Assembly: GCA_027489245.1 (NCBI GenBank)
Contig: JAIYAC010000006.1
Location: 62,001-126,000 of the forward strand
Source: Neisseriaceae bacterium
GTDB lineage: Bacteria > Pseudomonadota > Gammaproteobacteria > Burkholderiales > Chromobacteriaceae
Direction: 5' to 3'
DNA: 64,000 nucleotides
Shown piece by piece: positions 63,148 through 64,000 of this stretch. The notes under the pieces were generated by a model that had not been told where the DNA came from, searched no databases, and saw only the letters and a list, made by a program, of their open reading frames with translations. A program made the position numbers and the translations under genes. Every line of letters starts with the position of its first letter. Position 1 is the stretch's first letter.

Positions 63148-63591
63148 ATGGAACACTGCCCAAGCTTTACCGCCCCCGCTACCTCGGGCCAAAGCATCAC
63201 CCTGCCAGGCCATGGCCTGACAGTACTGTACTTTTACCCCAAAGACAGCACGCCCGGCTGCACCACCCAGGCCATCGGCTTTCGTGACCACCACGCCGCC
63301 TTTGCTGCGGCCAACGTGACCATTGTGGGCGTATCGCGCGACAGCCTGAAATCGCATGAAAACTTCAAGGCCAAGTACGAATTGCCATTTGAATTGATCA
63401 GCGATCCGGAGGAAACTGTATGTAATCTGTTCGCTGTCATGAAGCTGAAAAATATGTACGGCAAACAGGTAAGAGGAATCGAACGCAGCACATTCGTCAT
63501 CGACAGCGCGGGCAATATCCTCAAAGCCTGGCGCGGCCTGAAGGTCCCCGGCCATGTCGAAGAAGTGCTGGCATTCGTGAATACCATTTAA
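63148..63591 (+). CDS. bcp: Peroxiredoxin of the PrxQ/Bcp type, 1-Cys variant
   Basis: A 147-residue thiol peroxidase. The peroxidatic Cys lies in STPGCTTQAIGFRDHH near residue 38. Bcp enzymes often have a resolving Cys five residues later; here that position is Ile, so the protein should work as a 1-Cys form. The third conserved Cys (EETVCNLF) is kept. Placed 14 bases after the Smr gene and near trxB, its likely reductant system. Confidence 0.92.
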   Translation: MEHCPSFTAPATSGQSITLPGHGLTVLYFYPKDSTPGCTTQAIGFRDHHAAFAAANVTIVGVSRDSLKSHENFKAKYELPFELISDPEETVCNLFAVMKLKNMYGKQVRGIERSTFVIDSAGNILKAWRGLKVPGHVEEVLAFVNTI

Positions 63592-63612
63592 GCGACGGGC
63601 CTGGCATACCGC

Positions 63613-63637
63613 GAGGCCCCGCTCATCAAGGGGCCTC
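63613..63637 (+). promoter_or_regulatory. Hairpin covering the ribosome-binding site of the PhoH-type gene
   Basis: GAGGCCCC at 63613-63620 pairs with GGGGCCTC at 63630-63637. The right arm contains the AAGGGG ribosome-binding region of the gene starting at 63643, so folding could hide it. No T tract follows, so it is not a normal terminator. Confidence 0.45.
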
Positions 63638-63642
63638 ACATC

Positions 63643-64000
63643 ATGGCAAGCCGCAAGAAGACTAAAACCGTCAAGCTGTTTGTTCTCGATACCAACGTGC
63701 TGCTGCACGACCCTACCTGCCTGTTCCGCTTCGAGGAACACGATGTCTTTATCCCCATCATCACCCTGGAAGAGCTGGACACCCACAAAAAGGGCATGAC
63801 CGAAGTGGCCCGCAATGCGCGCCAGGCCAGCCGTTTTCTGGACGAAATCGTCAGCCAGGGTGCCAGCCATATCGATAGCGGCATTCCGCTCAAAAGCGCC
63901 AGCCGCGACGCCGCCACCGGCAAGCTGCGCCTGCAAACCCAGGCCATCCACGCCGTCCTGCCCGCCAGCATGCCGGTAGGCAAGGCCGACAACCAGATCC
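63643..64000 (+). CDS. PhoH-family protein, N-terminal PIN domain (3' end cut by window edge)
   Basis: The first 119 residues of a gene that runs out of the window. MASRKKTKTVKLFVLDTNVL opens a PIN nuclease domain with the first acidic residue in LDTNVLLHDP and a second in TLEELDTHKKG. PhoH-like (YlaK-type) proteins join such a PIN domain to a PhoH RNA helicase/ATPase domain, which is expected beyond the edge. The identification rests on the PIN part alone. Confidence 0.8.
   Translation, partial: MASRKKTKTVKLFVLDTNVLLHDPTCLFRFEEHDVFIPIITLEELDTHKKGMTEVARNARQASRFLDEIVSQGASHIDSGIPLKSASRDAATGKLRLQTQAIHAVLPASMPVGKADNQI

Overview
The window is a dense chromosomal segment (64 protein genes, no rRNA, tRNA, CRISPR, prophage or insertion sequence seen) with roughly 60% G+C. 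The mix of core genes (ccoIS, trkA/trkH, lptFG-glnD, yhdP-nitrilase-tldD, glnE-ilvE-zinc-finger-waaF, zur-cobW-znuCBA, holC-pepA) fits a Gram-negative betaproteobacterium, most likely of the Neisseriales in the Chromobacteriaceae direction. That assignment is inferred from gene content and protein style, not from a database search.

Layout. 1-4 kb: the end of the cbb3-oxidase copper ATPase ccoI with ccoS, then an opposing sensor kinase. 4.1-12.6 kb: a chain of almost all touching or overlapping genes: potassium uptake (trkA, VOC protein, trkH), lytic transglycosylase, NAD(P)-binding protein, CCA-adding enzyme, PrpF-type isomerase. 12.6-14.5 kb: a membrane protein and a REC-EAL response regulator. 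14.5-19.3 kb: a minus-strand operon pepA-holC-unknown acidic protein-PduO cobalamin adenosyltransferase. 19.5-24.2 kb: lptF-lptG-glnD. 24.3-30.4 kb: aerotaxis-type receptor, EAL protein, guaC, ParA-like ATPase, HAD phosphatase, DHH phosphoesterase. 30.7-34.2 kb: yciB-yciI-bolA-two PpiC isomerases, and an enoyl-CoA hydratase. 34.5-39.3 kb: a TauE/SafE-type membrane protein and a complete zinc-uptake operon with its repressor and operator. 39.4-44.1 kb: two convergent cytochromes c', an AtaL-like protein, an unknown protein behind an AT-rich leader, and a SufR-like regulator with an MFS exporter and a perfect palindrome upstream. 44.2-47.8 kb: dgt, AEC transporter, histidine phosphatase, msrB. 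47.8-54.5 kb: MarR, tldD, nitrilase-type amidase, yhdP. 54.5-64 kb: glnE, ilvE, zinc-finger protein, waaF, TetR, YbaN, a low-complexity protein, a YjfB-family motility protein, trxB, smr, a 1-Cys-type PrxQ and a PhoH-family protein cut by the right edge.

The most unusual signal is not a gene. The exact 10-mer GTTGGCCGCA occurs 38 times by my reading (20 on the plus strand, 18 on the minus), where base composition alone predicts well under one copy. It lies in genes of every kind, in all reading frames and both orientations, about once per 1.7 kb, and one pair forms the stem of a hairpin between two convergent genes. This is how the DNA uptake sequences of Neisseria and Haemophilus behave, but the word differs from the Neisseria uptake-sequence dialects I know (which share a CTG core), so it may be an undescribed uptake sequence.
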